From positions 1-56,176 of the forward strand of contig JAWQRN010000013.1 of NCBI GenBank assembly GCA_033557685.1: DNA of 56,176 nucleotides, in the 5' to 3' direction. The notes under the pieces were generated by a model, which did not search any database, was not told the DNA's origin, and was given only the letters and a program-made list of their open reading frames with translations. This document shows, in pieces, positions 12,901 to 24,900 of the stretch (position 1 is the stretch's first letter; each line of letters starts with the position of its first letter). The position numbers and the translations under genes were made by a program. This stretch comes from Sperchopsis tessellata (lineage: Eukaryota > Arthropoda > Insecta > Coleoptera > Hydrophilidae).

Positions 12901-15900
12901 AAAGTATGCTTTGAAAGATGCAATTGCTATTGAATTAGTTAATCCTTTAATTTCCATCGTGAGGAATACCAAAGCTAATAAATATATTAAATTGCCGGAA
13001 GCCATCGAAACTAATTTAATAGACGCTGAAAGAAATTGTTATAACCTCCCTAATGGAAAATGTATTGATTTAACTGAAGCCTTGCACAAAGGTTTAATTG
13101 TAACAAATAGAAAATATTTGACTTTAGAAGAAGCAGTTAAAAATGGTTTGTACAGGCCTGAATCAGGTAAATTCGTTGATCCATCTTGCAATGACTTCTA
13201 CGATTTAACACAAGCATTAAATAATAGTTTCATTGATCCAACAACAACTGCTCTTAAAGAAACAAGCACAGGTAACCTTAAATCGTTACCTGCCGCAATT
13301 ACTGATGGAAACATCGATGTAATAAAAGGTCGTATTTTGGATTCTAAATCAAAGAAGACTTACAATTTGGACAAAGCATTAGAAAAAGGTTTATTAATTA
13401 CTTTAGAATATCCAATCGATGAATTTGTGCAAAAAGCCGTATTAGATGTTACCAAACCCTTCAAACAAGCCCGTGAATGTCCTCTAGATGAAGCCATTAA
13501 ATTTGAACTTATCGATCCTGAAACTGCTGTTGTAAAAGATCCTCAAAACGGTAAATTTGTAACTGTTGAAGAAGCCGTCAAAGGCGAAATCTTAGATGTA
13601 AATAAAATGGTAGTTTTCGAACCACAAACAGGTAAATTAAGGTCATTGGTTGTTGTATATGATCAAAATCTAACGATTTTCTTGCGGGAACCTTTAACAT
13701 TCGAGCAAGCTATAGAAAAGACGTATTTAGACATCAATACGGGAAAATTCACGGATCCACAGTCCAACGATGTCTTAACGTTAAAAGAATGCATCACTCT
13801 AGGGCATGTAGACCCAGACACAGCTCTTGTTAAAGATACCAATAAAAAACGCCTTGTTAAACTACCAGAAGGCTTTAGAAAAGGCTTGGTAGATGCTGAA
13901 AAGGGCAATGTTCTAGATAGCGCAACTTCTAAGCTTCATTCGTTACCCACTGCACTCGACTGTGGTTTACTTACGACACCTAGGCGAGGCTTCACACTTA
14001 TTGAAGCTATCATTTACGGATTGTATAATCCGACTACTGGTGGATTTAATGATCCATTTGTAACCACTTCGATTATTGATAGGAAGAGACTGACACTAAC
14101 GGATGCTATCACAAATAACTTAATAGATCCTTCAAGTACTGTTGTGAAAGATACAGAAACTGGTAATGTTATGCCATTATTGAATGCTATTGAAAGTCAA
14201 ATAGTTGATCCCGTTGGTGGTAAAATATTTGATAAAAATGATAATAATAAAGTTGTTGATTTCATTAAAGCTCAGGAAAGGGGGTTGATCTTGCCAGCGG
14301 AAGAAAGGGTACGTCTTTTTATTTTCTACGTTCTTGTTTTTGCTATTTGATAATGATATGTTTTTATGTTTGCAAAAGTTACCATGTTGATGTAATTGTT
14401 TTTTTTTTCCTTGCAAAATATAAGAGATTAAAATTAGTTTTTTTTTCTTCATTTATATTTGCTTAAAAGCAAATATGTAAAGTTCATGCATGTTGAAGGA
14501 AATTTTGACATGGTAACTTTTACAAATATTATTGCTTTGGTGATGTGCTTTTTCACCGTTAAGCCCTGACTTGTTGCTTAACGCATGCTAGATCATGCCA
14601 CAACATTCATGTTACATTCTAATGTCCATTTCGTCATTTTCATCAATAACCTAAAAAAAACACAAAAATTAACGCTATGTGTTTTATTTGATGTAGTAAT
14701 TATTTCTAAATTGTGGTAAAAATGTCGTGCAATGTTTAAGTAATTGTCCTTTTTTATATATGATGGTCAAAATTGAATTAAACAAAATTAAAAATTGAAC
14801 CGAAACTCATGGAATAAAAACTTTTAATATTTCGGGCATTATACTCATATCTTTTCTCATCCTATATATATTAAACAATTTCATTTCATTAACGCTCAAA
14901 ATGTATATACACCCATTTTTACTTTTCATACAGTGAAAGTGTACAGTTTGTAGTAATTCTGAAATAAATGCTTCAAAAAAACTATTGGATACATTGAATT
15001 CATTTTTAAAAATGCAACATTGTTAGAAAAATTACAAATCCTTTTTTCATAGACTGCATTCTTCCATTGATATAATATTTTATGGCTTTAATTTATATAT
15101 CCATTTTCGAAATATTTGGCTGTCCATTTTTCTTAGAAGAAAGAAGTTTCTGGTAGAACCAATATAATTTTAGTCCTTATTGTTTGCTTCAAATCTAAGT
15201 TTTGAGATTCTAAGTAATGATGTGCTTCTTTGGAAAATGAGATGGTGCACCATCCTGCAGAAATCACAAATTGTTCAAATAAAAAATACAATCATCAGAA
15301 TAATATTTAGCTGATAAATTCAGGATTGTTATTGCATCGATCTATTATTACTACACGAAATAGATTTCATCATCGTAAGCTAGAGTTACCTAATAAGAAT
15401 GTCATTTTTCATTCTATAAATATTTCATGATGGATGTTTGTGAAGTGCTATTATCATCCACAATGTATGTCCCGATTTTACTTCAGATTTTACACTCGCA
15501 CTGTAAATATATTCTTTTCTTCAAATGTCAAAATGTATATACACAAATATTTACCTATTTCCATCTTTACCAATTATTTACAATTTCGTATACTAGAATT
15601 ATGTAAATTTAACTAATTAAGTATTATAAATACCAAGTTAAGAAGTTTAAAACGATTTGTTCTTGCGGTAAATACATAAAATACATTGTCCATTGTGAGA
15701 ATTGTTGTTATCACTTTCTGCCTTGTATTTAATGTTATTAGTGTCTATGTTGCAATTTGCATTTGTTTACATTGAAAAGATCATATTTTTCAATTAGCCA
15801 TTTTAAACTTATGATCTCACATGGCAATGAAATAAACAAGTCTTAAATATTTAGTTGTTAAGTTTAGTTGTCAAGGTTGCTTCTACTGGATCAATTTAGG

Positions 15901-18900
15901 CAATTTTATTTCACTGCAAATATGTTTATGTTGGCCAATCTATTTAAATTGACACACAAACTACAAATTTGAGAGTGTGTTTTAATTGAAAATATTTTAT
16001 TTATTTGATCTTATCTTGAAAGTTTTGGCTTCACTGCTGCGTAATATTTTTAATCGAGTTTCCTATAACCATTGTGTAGTTGGATTGCCATGAAAAATTA
16101 CGAAACGAAATAAAATATATACTATCTGATGTTGATTATATCTATACATACAAATTAACTTATTTTATATTAAATAAATAATTCAAAAATTTAAAATTGT
16201 TACTTCCATAGGTAGAAACGTTTTTAGTATAGATATTTATTTGCACAATTATGATTTAAAAAAAAACATTTTTTGACTTTATATTCTCAAAATCTTTTGA
16301 AAAAAATGATGCAAGTCATTGTACATATATGTTTAAAAAATATATAACATTCACAAATAGTAGTTCATTTTCTTGCAAAAAATGCATGACATTTTACCAC
16401 TGGACAAAAAAAATCACAAGTTTGAGATGGATATTACAAACACGAATTATTTCCTATTTAACACAAGCACCAAAACACAATAACTATCATTTCTATTTTC
16501 TTATTTTTTCTTACTTTTGCTTTCTTTTCAAATAACTTAAAAAAAATGCTACCGAACCTAATTTTAACGTAATTTTTTGCAGCAATTGTACCCCAGGGAG
16601 CTTTTCATTTTTGTGTGGTGGTCCAAAAACTACATAAACATTCATTGCTCGAGTGCAGATAAAGGCGTTAACGACTTGCCATTTTTGCACAATAAAACCG
16701 CTAATCAAGGCTTCCAAGCTTACAAACAACAGTTTTTGAGATATGTTCAAAGTGCATGCACCCTTGTATTTGTCTAATCTCCTTTAGAATTAAGACTTTC
16801 AGAAAGTTATATAGTTGCTCATGGTGTACCTCTAGTAGATTGATATATATATTTTTGATTTCATATAGGTATTTGTATGAAGGTGTTTTGAATTTTCCAA
16901 AAAAAAATGTTTTGATAAATTGCTCATTAAGTATAACCTTGATGCACAACTAGCTAAGGAAAGTCGTAAACTAAGTAATCTATAGGGCCCAGTATGGAAC
17001 AATATGGAGCACTTTTCGTATTGGTTTTATTATTAATTTGAAGTATTTATAATTTTTTGGATTTTGGGCATATTTTAGCTTTAAAATACCTTCTTATAAG
17101 TATTCCCATTTTTATGTTTTCAAAGTTAAAAGATCACAAAAATTTAGATTGTTACTCAAATAATATTTAGCTTGTATCAAAAATAATAAGTGAGATATAA
17201 CTTTGGAAGCAAGCTATTGTTTCAAGTTCTTAAACTTAATTTTTGTGCAATAGATTAAGTAAAATTAAATTTGTATTCTCCCTAGTTAGACTCCTTTAGA
17301 TATTTCAGTTTCAAAGCGTATCTCAAAAACTGTTTCACATCAAGAAAACATTTCAACACAACTTTTCCATTCATCATCATATCAACCATGATGTTAAACG
17401 ATTGTGCACGTTATTAACAATTTTAACTTGTAATATTAAGAACTATTAATAGTCATTTAAAACGAATATTGCTAGTTATAATAATATTAATTGTTAAAAT
17501 CATGTCCTAAAGAATGATTTTGTTATTTCTTTGTGTTTTTTATTATTCTTTTTTTATATGTATGAGTACTTTTACTCTTGATTTTTTTGTTTGTTTTAAT
17601 AGTCAATAAGTTTTTGTAAGATTCAAAGAAATAACGATTCATCATTTGCTAAAATCTTTTTCATGTTTGTTTTCTATAAATGTTTTATGATTTGTTTTCA
17701 GGTTTTTTCATAGGTTTACTTTTTATACTGCGATGTTTGTTTTTGAACTCGTTTTCTATATTTTACTAACATCATCCATGTGTGAGCTTGAATGCATGTC
17801 GATAGGTTTAGGGACTTGTGCTTTCCGCCATATTGGCTGCGATGCATAGTTTCGTTAAATATAAGTTAATGTCTTTGAGTTGCCAAAGATTCAAAAGCAT
17901 GTACTGTTGAAATTTCTTACGAAAATTGTACTAGTGAAATTTCTTCAAAAAATTTATATTCGTTTAAATTTATTTACATGAAACTCAATAGATAATATCA
18001 ATGTTTTAATTCGAATTACTTAAAACCGCAAAAGATCAAAAAATATTGATGACCGTAATGTAACCAATACATTCCCTTGTCACAGACCTAAAAAACATTA
18101 CAAATAATGTTTCCCAATTTGTAAACTAACTTTGAAATGTGCCTTTTAGTCTTTATCTGGAACTAGTCATCTCAAATAAAATATAAAATACTATTCTAAA
18201 TTTAAACACTTCAAATATGTTAAGCTATACACTTCCAAATTCTATTAATTTATATTTTAATAAAGCTAAAATCTGCAAAATAATATCGATTGTTAAAAAG
18301 GGAAATGTTAATATATATTATTGACCAATTTTGATTATTCCAGTTATAAGTTCCCATTGAAATTTTATTAAAAAAATAATCTTACAAAATGTTTGTAAAA
18401 CAAGTTTATCTTGTTTGAATCACAACACAGCGTTAGAGCTATGTGTTTCCCTATTACTAAAGCATTAGCTCTATGTAATCTTAAATAATTTCTAATAAGG
18501 TAGTTTCTTAGTCCTAGTCTTGTGTGATTTATCCACGGCATTCTATTGCTTCTCATATGAACTCTTGCTTAAAAAACTTGAGAAGTATAGCATAGCATCA
18601 GTGGAGTTCCGCTGATCGTGTTTGAGCCATACTTGTCTGAAAGATACCAATATGTCAGTTTGGGATATGGTAGATCCGGAAAAATATCACTTAGAAGTGG
18701 TGTGCCACAGGGTTCAATAATGGGGTTAAATTTTCTTTCTTTCCATACATTTCCAGTATCTTACAAAATTGCCCTATAAGCAGCAGACAATACTTCGTAA
18801 TTAGTGACCCATAAAGATAAGGACTTGCTGCTCAATTTATCTGCTAAAGTATAAATGCACACATGCAGTTCCTTGAAATATGAACTAGTAGTTAATGTTG

Positions 18901-21900
18901 ATAAAAGACAGACTATCGTATTCACCCTAAATTTCAATTAAAACATAAAGAAAACATCTCACCCATTTTCTCTTTACCAACTAAAAAGTATCTTGTCTGA
19001 ATTCATAAAAATGGCTTACTACGATCTATTTTATAACATGCTCACCTATAGAGTTATATTTTGGGGTTCCTCTCCATTTCAAAAGAAGTGTTTATTGTAC
19101 AAATTGCACTGTAAGTGTAAAACTCTACATTCCCCTCAAACAGGAATTGCAAATCATATGCATTTCCCTTTGCTAAGGATCATTAAAATTATAAACTCAC
19201 ACTTGTACTCATAAATTTGATAACACATTGCCAAGTTGTTATATAGAACTAAAACTACACGCAGCTATAAAGCAAAAATATTAATGCATTGTTCCTATGG
19301 TGCTGAAGAATTTTTAACATCACTTTTATAATGTACCATTTACAATAAAGCATACCAACTGTTATTGGGCATTATGTTTTAAGAATATTATTTTGAGTTT
19401 TATTTCATATTACTTTTAATTTTTTAGTTACATTTGATGCATGTATTGCAACAAAAAATCTATTTGCTTGCATTGGGAATTCCATTGTAAATCTATATAT
19501 CATAGATCGATGTAATAGCTTATATGTAAGAAGCATTTCGTAGAACTTTAATATCTCATTTAGCCTTTTTATTTATACCCCTAATATGCTTTGAAGTATT
19601 ACAATTTATATAATTTTTAATTCAAAGCTTTCGATGTAGTTTCTCTGTTCACGAAGGTTCCTGTCTGTGTTTCTATCCAGATTAATCGCCAGCTGCTGGC
19701 TAACAAATCTCTCCTATCCACTATAGCGGACTTAGCAGAAATATGCCCGAGATCGACATACTTTATGTTCCTTGGCAAGTTCTATGAACAAACTTCTGGT
19801 GCCACTATGGGTTCTCCACTCTCCCTGGTCATAGCAAACATTTTTATGGAAGCTTTCAAGAAACAATTTTTTTGCTTCTGCTCCTCTGAAACCGAAATGT
19901 TGGTTTAGATATGTGGATGACACTTTTGGGGTATGGCCCCATGGTTTAGAGACTATTAATGGTTTTCTATGACACATTAATAGTCATCATACCGATATTG
20001 AATTCACAATCGAGGTTGAGGCCTCTGGGGCAATTCCATTCTTGGACGTCCTGGTTGTAAGGCGTGCTGATGGCACACTGGTCTATCGCAAGCCCAAGCC
20101 ATAACTTCACACGACCCTTCTCAGAAAATGTCAGTAGTAAATTCTCTGGTCTACAGAGCGTTCAGTCTCAGCGAATAACACCATTTTTCCAAAGAACTTA
20201 TTAAGGTCAAAAATACACTCATGGCCAACGGGTACAAATCTTCGGTTATACAAAGAGCCATCCAGCATTTTAAAAATCCTTCTTTAATAGTTAGTAATTA
20301 TAAAAGTCTTTCCATATTTATGATACAGTGCAATAAGATATTAATAAATACATTAATTTAAAAAACTGCAAATAATTTTAGTTTAGGTAAGTTTTATTTA
20401 TTTATTATTGCATTAATAAATTACAATTTTCCATGTAAGAATCTTTGGTAACTACGTAATTTTTAAGTTTAGATATGCTATGTATTCTTAAGTGTTAGTT
20501 TTAGTTTTTAGCTGCAGGTAAGACTAAAGTTTTCCTTAAATATTTAATAGTTTGAATTTAAAATTGTAGCAAATGTTTTTGTGTAATGTTACTAATTGTT
20601 AATGTATTTTTGCTACTCTAAATGTGTGATTGATTACAAACACCTTACTAACTAAAATGCAATTACAGCAAGCAGTTGAAGAAAAATATAAGCTCTGTGA
20701 TGAAACACTCTCGAAGCTCCTCCACTGGATAGGCGAAATTGAGGATAAGATTGCATCTCAAGATGTCATCCATGAAGTTGAAGAAGAACTTCGCAATCAA
20801 ATCAACACCATGAAGCAAGTAAAAGACGATCTGGATCAACATTCCGCACCAGTTTCTCATTGTGGTGACCAAGTTCGCCAGTTAGTACTTACAGCAGGTG
20901 ATGTTCTTTCAAAGAGCGAAGTCTCTGCCCTTGAAAAGAGTGGCCGCAACTTGAAGACCCGCTACGACAAAGCTGTAGATCGTACTGACAGACTCTTAAG
21001 ACGTATGCTCACAGCAAGAGATGAGCTTTCCAAATTGAAGGCAGAACTTAACAACTTTACTTCTTGGCTAGGAAAAGCTAGAAGAATTTTGGAAGATAAA
21101 GAACGTGCGTTAAGTGATTTGCAGAGGTTGGATTCCAGCGCTGATAGTACTCGAGAATTTGTCTCTGATGTAATCGCTCATCAAGCAGACTTGAGGTTTA
21201 TTACCATGTCTGCCCAGAAGTTTGTTGATGAATCAAAGGTAGGCGTGATATTTGTTTAGATGTCAAAAATAATTATTTAATAGAATAAATTAGTACAGAA
21301 ACCCATCTAAGTTTTACAACGTAATCCATTGGTTATCTAATCTAATTTATACTATGTATAGTTGTAGCAGACATGTGGAATTTAATGAAAAAATTTATAT
21401 TTGCCTATAATATCAATCCAGTATATTTTATTTTAGTTAGTGATGCAAAACTCAAGGAATTCCAAACAGGTATTAGGTCCGTTACTAAATAACATCAACG
21501 GTAAACAGATCAGCGATACACATCTTTATTCCTCAGTGGTGAATGTGTATAAAAACAAAATGTAAACTTTATAAGAAAACGGCAAATTAATGTTAAATGA
21601 TTTAATTCAAAGTAAATAAATTGTCAGATACTAAAGCACCACTCAACAGCATTAAACAGTCTTAATTCTATCCTATAATGTAAAGAAATACTTTAACCTA
21701 ACACACAAGGAAAATACTTTAATCCTAGATTTATTATAATAATATAACTTGAATCCCGTTGACTTAGATCAAGCCTGTTCAAATTTGTCGTAATAATTAA
21801 CCAACATTAATCGAAATAAATTACCTATGTCTTGGATTAAATTTAACCATAATAACAAATAAATTAATCAATATATATAAAACGGTTGCATTTTCTCACA

Positions 21901-24900
21901 GGGCTATCATAGACGAGGTAAATAGACTATTGAGTTCAACGTAAAGAATTTAATATCGCTCAATTAATGTATTGCCGATGGTGACATGAGCATCCAGTTA
22001 CTGACTAGATAAGGGATAATATTATGCCTATTATACCCGGAGAGGGTATTGATATTTCATGGCTAGAACCATAATAAAAACAGGAACAGACTCACAGTTT
22101 GTTTCCCGGGTGGCGCAACCGTTTCCATCCCTACATGTGGGTTTCTTCGTACTCGGTTGAGAAGTGAGCGCCCCAGATATTTCTCGAAGATACTAGGAAG
22201 ATTTTCTAGTAAGCCCTCAAAAGCTAAAAGATACAGAGTGCAATCAGTTCACCGTAAGTTATATAGAAAAGGTAACTTACAAATTTTATCCCTTCGTTAG
22301 CTAAATCAGTCGGCAATGCTCAGAAAAACGAAACGTCATTAAACACTAACCAATATTCACCTTAAACTAGTCACTATTAAATATTTACAAGTGCTGTTTA
22401 TGCAGATGCGGAAAGAACATTCGCCATTTATTTTCCTATCACAAACGGCAAATTTGGTATCGAAATCGTACCGGCTAATTCGAACCACGGACAGAAAGTT
22501 TCGTCTCAGTAGACAACCAAATGTACCTTAGTGAATCTAATCGGGATAATTACAAATCGTCACAGCAAGTCCTCCAGGTAAATAGCCTCTTCATTTTTGG
22601 AAGGGGCTGGCTAGCTTTCCAGGTATAACAGATAGGTCGATTTGTGCGCCACCATCCTTTTAACCCTTCCAAGCCTGGCTGCTTAGGATGGAAAACTGGG
22701 GTGTTACTTTTTTGATTAAATCTATATATAACAAATCAATTAGTAAATGGACATGAACTTCCATTAATTAAGTTTATTTTTTTCTCTTTACTAATTCATT
22801 ATGTATTTCAGTAACGAAATATTATGATTTATTAACATTCTTTGGTTTTTTTTCCTGCAAAGTGTGAAAACCTTATTTTTTCAATTTTAATTTACTTTCT
22901 TATGTTGTGTTCAATTAAAATCATGATTGATTTTCATTTGCTCAAGTTAAATTTAATTTTTTGCTGTTTCATTTTGAAATTTATTTGGGAATAAATAAAA
23001 GGTTTAAATAAAAAAACTATAATGTTTGGGAAAATTAAAAAAATAAAAGTTATAATGAAACGACCCGTTTTCTAGCATGGGGGTGAAACACTTGCCTCAG
23101 GTGGCAAACTAAAAGGCATAATCGTCTATTAAAAAAAATACAGTAGTAGAACGCATGAAGAAATGTTGTGTGTGTAGTAAAATTATGCAAACAGCAATTT
23201 TAATGTCTACCACAGTGATTACATGTACATGAAAATAAACAGAAATTTAAGCCTTGTTAATAATAATATGGCCTTCAATAATAAAAAGTCTCCAGTCTAC
23301 CAGCTGACTTGCAGTTCTGGAATTGCATGTTAAGACGGAAGTAAAATTTGTCAACCTTCTGCGTATAATGGACTTGATGGTAAATACCCTTATCGTAATA
23401 AGCTTTGTTCTCTGTACCGGTCCGCTCTGTGGTACCAGAAGCTGTTCCAAAACAACATCGGATTAACAAAAGAGAGGAAATGACATAAAAGAGTAATCAC
23501 TAAATGCACTTTTGACGATAATTTAACGTACAAGTAAAATGATACAAAATTTAAACAAACAAGTTTAACAAAAGCTCAAATAAAATTAATGCCAACACAA
23601 TACAAATAGAAACGGGTCAAGTACTGCAAAAGTAATCGGGAACACGGAGTACAGCCACTAAGAAATCTTCCTTTTTGACAAACATCGGGTAAGAGATAGA
23701 AATGCGTCTATTCTACCCTTCGCACTGCGATACAGAAGACGAACCTCGTTGTATGGTCTTAGGTTGGCCAGAATGAAATACGAATACAAGATTACTATCA
23801 CAATGACTTCTTCAAACCCGACAGACAATTTAATAAAGTTAATACAATTTATAAATACAGGAAAATAATAGTGATAAATAGATAATGATTATAAGTAAAT
23901 TATTACCGAAATTAAATGTAATAAATAATAAACTAAGAACTTTATGATGGTAATAATTACTACGGAATCGTGACAGGTTCAAACAATAGTGGCGTAAAAG
24001 AAAGCCACTGAGAGAAAGAGGTAGAGGTATACAATGATTAATGAATTACTGGTTAGAGGTATAATGCCTTCGGTTCTGATTACTTTGTCTTTAATATTTT
24101 ACACTCTGAAAATAATTATTAGCTATGGAGGACAGAACAAGCCTCTTTTGGATATTCAGACGGTAATTAATAACAATGGCCAAATAGAACCAAAAAGAAT
24201 TCTAGTTTATCTCGATGTAGATGAAATTCCAAGAGTCTACGAAGTAATTTGTTGATTATTTAGTGAATGAGCTGTGTGATTGTGTAGAGATAACCAGCCA
24301 TATAGATGGAGTAGTCTGAACAACAAACCACCACACATCACATATACCAAGATTAGACACCAATAACTAAAGACATATATCGATTGAAGTTTTAATTTCA
24401 AACAAAGTAAATATATATATTAAGAAATGAAAAAGACTGAATGTCTCTACAATAAATAAAATAATAATGAAGAGAAATTTCGTGTAAAATAATATTAAGG
24501 TCAATGTAAATAAGGGATATGTTAAAATTCTACTTTACACTTAAATGATAATAATTTAAAAACAATTAATAGAAATTACATGTATGTAAAGAAATTACAT
24601 ACATAAAATATTAATGTGATTGGAAAATAAAATAAGATTTGCAAAAGACTTTCATAGAATGTGATAATTACGATAAACTTTCTCGGATGAATTTAATTCA
24701 ATATAAAATAAAACAGAACTGTGATGTAAATTATTTAGGAGTAAATTAAGAAGATTGTAAAAATATCCTAAGTTCGGAAGATTTAAATTAAAATCTGAAA
24801 TAGTTTATGAAAATAATCTGTCATGGAATGAATTAATTAAAAAATCTCGCATCGCAACCCAACTGACAGTGACCGAGACAACCTACCACGAGTTTTATAG

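Larger units (their letters stand above)
14309..20668 (+). other. shot intron (6.4 kb)
   Basis: Separates the plakin block from the spectrin rod; donor GTACGT, acceptor AATTACAG. It holds a LINE remnant (about 18590-19220) and a Penelope-like remnant (about 19630-20300). The overlapping open frames on both strands at 16329-16953 match no family I recognise. The remaining stretches, 14350-16300 and 16950-18560, are AT-rich with no recognisable feature. A potential poly(A) signal, AATAAA, lies at 14814-14819, downstream of the stop at 14348 that would be reached if the donor were not used. Confidence 0.8.

Noticed and set aside
5065..13908. Many minus-strand open frames of 60-134 codons opposite the giant plakin exon
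   Set aside because: They are antisense shadows of a repetitive, codon-biased exon. They have no domain similarity and no splice or start context.
10427..14308. Satellite DNA or CRISPR-like array
   Set aside because: The periodicity is at protein level with strongly diverged DNA and a single open frame, so it is a coding repeat.
16329..16953. Overlapping open frames on both strands in the 6.4 kb intron
   Set aside because: No family recognised, no consistent frame and no splice sites in phase with shot. Probably chance or old transposon debris.
24034..24255. 73-codon plus-strand open frame in the intron at 21.2-25.6 kb
   Set aside because: Not in phase with flanking exons and no domain visible. 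Left as part of the unexplained segment.
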